NCBI GenBank assembly: GCA_947058225.1
Contig: CAMSGF010000030.1
Coordinates: 1-7,300 of the forward strand
Origin: an uncultured Eubacteriaceae bacterium
GTDB lineage: Bacteria > Bacillota > Clostridia > Eubacteriales > Anaerofustaceae
Length of the DNA stretch: 7,300 nt
Reading direction: 5' to 3'
The position numbers were made by a program, and so were the translations under genes. The notes beneath the pieces were generated by a model. It saw only the letters and a program-made list of their open reading frames with translations. It did not search any database and had not been told where the DNA came from. Positions within the stretch are counted from its first letter, which is position 1; each line of letters opens with the position of its first letter. Below, one piece after another: positions 5,894 through 7,300 of this stretch.

Positions 5894-5915
5894 GGTTTTT
5901 GGGGCGGGCGGCGGG
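5893..5915 (+). other. Putative G-quadruplex motif
   Basis: Four runs of at least three G occur in 23 bases: 5893-5895, 5901-5904, 5906-5908 and 5913-5915, with loops of 5, 1 and 4 nt. This satisfies the usual G3+N1-7 pattern. The first run begins at the last base of the DHHW gene stop codon and the rest form the left arm of the palindromic element. Whether it folds in the cell is unknown. Confidence 0.5.
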
Positions 5916-6027
5916 TGAAATGCGATATTTCGCATTTCACTTAGGCGAATTCTTCGCCTTTACTTAAAAAATGGCATTTGAAAAATATATTTTTCAAATG
6001 CCATTTTTTAAGCCGCCGCCCGCCCCA
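5900..6027. repeat. Nested palindromic element: GC outer stem enclosing three hairpins (cloverleaf, possibly a miniature mobile repeat)
   Basis: The outer arms 5900-5914 and 6013-6027 are perfect 15-bp inverted repeats, of which 14 pairs are G-C. Inside are hairpin 1 (5915-5925 with 5930-5940, 11 bp, TATT loop), a TT linker, hairpin 2 (5943-5949 with 5953-5959, 7 bp, TTC loop), a three-base linker, and hairpin 3 (5963-5985 with 5990-6012, 23 bp, TATA loop). Hairpins 1 and 3 abut the outer stem with no unpaired base, so one strand can form a compact four-way junction. All stems are perfect. No open reading frame covers it and I see no target-site duplication. It lies between the stop of the DHHW gene and the tocopherol-cyclase-like gene. 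It could be a non-autonomous transposable palindrome, a REP-like repeat or a structured 3' untranslated region; other copies would have to be found elsewhere in the genome. Confidence 0.8.
5966..6009 (+). terminator. Bidirectional intrinsic terminator formed by hairpin 3 of the palindromic element
   Basis: TGGCATTTGAAAAA (5972-5985) pairs with TTTTTCAAATGCCA (5990-6003). Six A precede the stem (5966-5971) and six T follow it (6004-6009), so it reads as a terminator on both strands. On the plus strand it would end the O-acetylation operon transcript about 115 bases after the last stop codon, before the right outer arm of the element. Confidence 0.75.
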
Positions 6028-6086
6028 CACATTAAATTTTTTAAATATTATTAAATTCATTGGGAAAACTAACAAAAATATAAGTT

Positions 6087-6090
6087 AGGA
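6087..6090 (+). promoter_or_regulatory. Ribosome binding site that fixes the tocopherol-cyclase-like start
   Basis: AGGA (within TTAGGA, 6085-6090) is one base from the ATG at 6092 but seven from the ATG at 6098, so the second ATG is favoured. I see no convincing promoter between the palindromic element and this site; a TATAAG at 6079-6084 lacks a good -35 box. Confidence 0.6.
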
Positions 6091-6097
6091 AATGATT

Positions 6098-7009
6098 ATG
6101 AGAAATCCGGATGCGTATCATGGCGAAAATAAAGGGGAAGGTTTTTTTGAGGGGTGGTATTATAAAGTAACAAATAATGATAACAGGACTATATCAATAA
6201 TAATCGGAGCGATAAAAGGGGATGATGAACACTCTTTTGTTCAGTTTCTCGATTCAAAAAGCGGAAAGTGTGAATATTTTGAATTTAAACACACTGACTT
6301 TAAAGCAAATGCGAATGAGTTTGAGGTAAACATACTTGATAATTTATTTTTGCATGGTGAATTGATTTTAAATTTACAAAATGAGAATAAATCTGTAATG
6401 GGAAATCTTAGGTTTTCAAATATAAGAAAATGGAAAAATAAAAATAACAATCCATCGAGTATGGGGCCTTATATTTACCTGCCCCTTAAATGTTATTCTC
6501 AGGTTTGTTTTATGAAAGCAGATGTCGATGGGAAAATCAATATAGACGGAGAAGAAATAGATTTTTCTTTCGGGAGTGCATATATGGAAAAGAACTGGGG
6601 ATATGCTTTCCCTGTGAAGTGGGTATGGGCAGAATGTGAAAACTTTGATGAGGAAGATGTTTCACTCAGCTGCAATATCGGTGTGATAGATGCGTTTGGA
6701 ATAAAAAAACTCGGTTATACGATAGGCTTTATGGAAAATAACAATTTTCATATTTTCAGAGGGGTTGGAAAAATCTTTATAAATAATGAAGTTAGCACGA
6801 TAGATATAAAGTGCAGGAATAAAAACGAGTCTTTGACAATCAGTATAAAAAAGAAAGATTTTATTCTCTGCTTTGGTCCAAACAGGGGAAATATGAATAT
6901 CAAGGTTTATGAGAGTTTAAATTCTCTTGTTAAGGTTATCTTGGAAAGTGATAATATAAAAAAGACTTTCTTTGGGAAAAACGTCGGCCTTGAGATAAAT
7001 GGGTTTTAA
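6098..7009 (+). CDS. Tocopherol cyclase family protein (function unknown)
   Basis: The 303-residue product resembles bacterial members of the tocopherol cyclase family, which fold as a lipocalin-like beta-barrel. Landmarks, counted from the upstream in-frame ATG at 6092, are NPDAYHGE at 5-12, FFEGWYYKV at 18-26 (the family's N-terminal signature), MGPYIYLPLKCYSQV at 124-138, and FGSAYMEKNWGYAFPVKWVWAE at 160-181. No signal peptide or membrane helix is evident. In plants and cyanobacteria the family closes the chromanol ring of vitamin E, but low-GC Firmicutes are not known to make tocopherol, so the ligand here must differ or is unknown; binding of a hydrophobic molecule is an inference. ATG 6098 is chosen because the AGGA site is seven bases away. 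The gene stands alone downstream of a strong terminator and no clear terminator follows it. Confidence 0.82.
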   Translation: MRNPDAYHGENKGEGFFEGWYYKVTNNDNRTISIIIGAIKGDDEHSFVQFLDSKSGKCEYFEFKHTDFKANANEFEVNILDNLFLHGELILNLQNENKSVMGNLRFSNIRKWKNKNNNPSSMGPYIYLPLKCYSQVCFMKADVDGKINIDGEEIDFSFGSAYMEKNWGYAFPVKWVWAECENFDEEDVSLSCNIGVIDAFGIKKLGYTIGFMENNNFHIFRGVGKIFINNEVSTIDIKCRNKNESLTISIKKKDFILCFGPNRGNMNIKVYESLNSLVKVILESDNIKKTFFGKNVGLEINGF

Positions 7010-7300
7010 AAAAACAATATTATTAATTTGTATTTGCTTTTATTTTTTATATCTTTTATATGTTCATAAATTATTATATATTTAAAATAATTTATAAGCA
7101 GTTATGAAAATATGATGTAAATTTAATCTGTAATATACTAGGTTAGCTAAATATTTGTTTTTTCTATATGAAGATTATAAATTTTTATATAAATATTTAA
7201 ATTTTATATAATATTATGCTATTCTTATATTGCTTAATGATTTATAAAATATAAAATTATAAATAATACTTTTAATCAATTATAAAATAAATTTTACATC
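7010..7300. other. AT-rich tail, no feature supported
   Basis: About 290 bp of nearly pure A and T with stops in all frames. A 10-bp stem of A-T pairs only (7066-7075 with 7086-7095) is present, but without GC pairs or a clear U-run it is not a convincing terminator. I see no RNA gene or promoter pair. Confidence 0.5.

Noticed and set aside
5900..6027. CRISPR array or phage attachment site reading of the palindromic region
   Set aside because: There are no regularly spaced direct repeats, no cas or integrase genes, no tRNA and no flanking duplication; the structure is purely inverted repeats.
7066..7095. Ten-bp inverted repeat after the tocopherol-cyclase-like gene as its terminator
   Set aside because: All pairs are A-T, the loop is ten bases and no clear U-run follows; such stems occur by chance in DNA this AT-rich.

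Overview
The window is strongly AT-rich, with very AT-rich intergenic stretches, strong AGGAGG-type ribosome binding sites, sigma-A-like promoters and intrinsic terminators. With an FMN riboswitch driving an ECF-type riboflavin transporter subunit, this points to a low-GC Firmicute of the Clostridia/Tissierellia kind. That placement is inferred from composition and gene content only; no marker gene identifies the genus.

Layout from left to right. (1) Positions 2-115 hold the last 37 codons of a gene cut by the window edge; they resemble the end of the proofreading exonuclease domain of PolC. An AT-rich gap follows. (2) A minus-strand fructose-6-phosphate aldolase gene (449-1102) has its own promoter and terminator. 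(3) Divergent from it, a plus-strand promoter, an FMN riboswitch and a terminator control ribU (1435-2022), a self-contained vitamin B2 uptake unit. (4) A long AT-rich gap follows. (5) A minus-strand two-gene operon encodes a 76-residue two-helix membrane protein and a YbjQ/UPF0145 protein, with overlapping reading frames. Its best promoter would start the transcript at the first ATG, giving a leaderless mRNA. (6) A plus-strand two-gene operon (3276-5893) encodes an AlgI-like MBOAT O-acyltransferase and a DHHW/AlgJ-AlgX-like membrane-anchored partner, a typical pair for O-acetylating an extracellular polysaccharide. (7) Directly after it lies a 128-bp perfectly nested palindrome. (8) Last comes a tocopherol-cyclase-family gene (6098-7009) and an AT-rich tail.

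The genes form small independent units: sugar phosphate metabolism, riboflavin import, a small stress or envelope operon, and a cell-surface acetylation module. No multi-gene novel system is evident. The most unusual object is the element at 5900-6027. An outer stem whose 14 inner pairs are all G-C encloses three hairpins of 11, 7 and 23 bp that abut or nearly abut, so one strand can fold into a four-way cloverleaf. Its third hairpin is also a bidirectional intrinsic terminator, and its left arm together with the preceding stop codon forms a G-quadruplex motif. It looks like a miniature repeat or mobile palindrome that has become the terminator of the acetylation operon.
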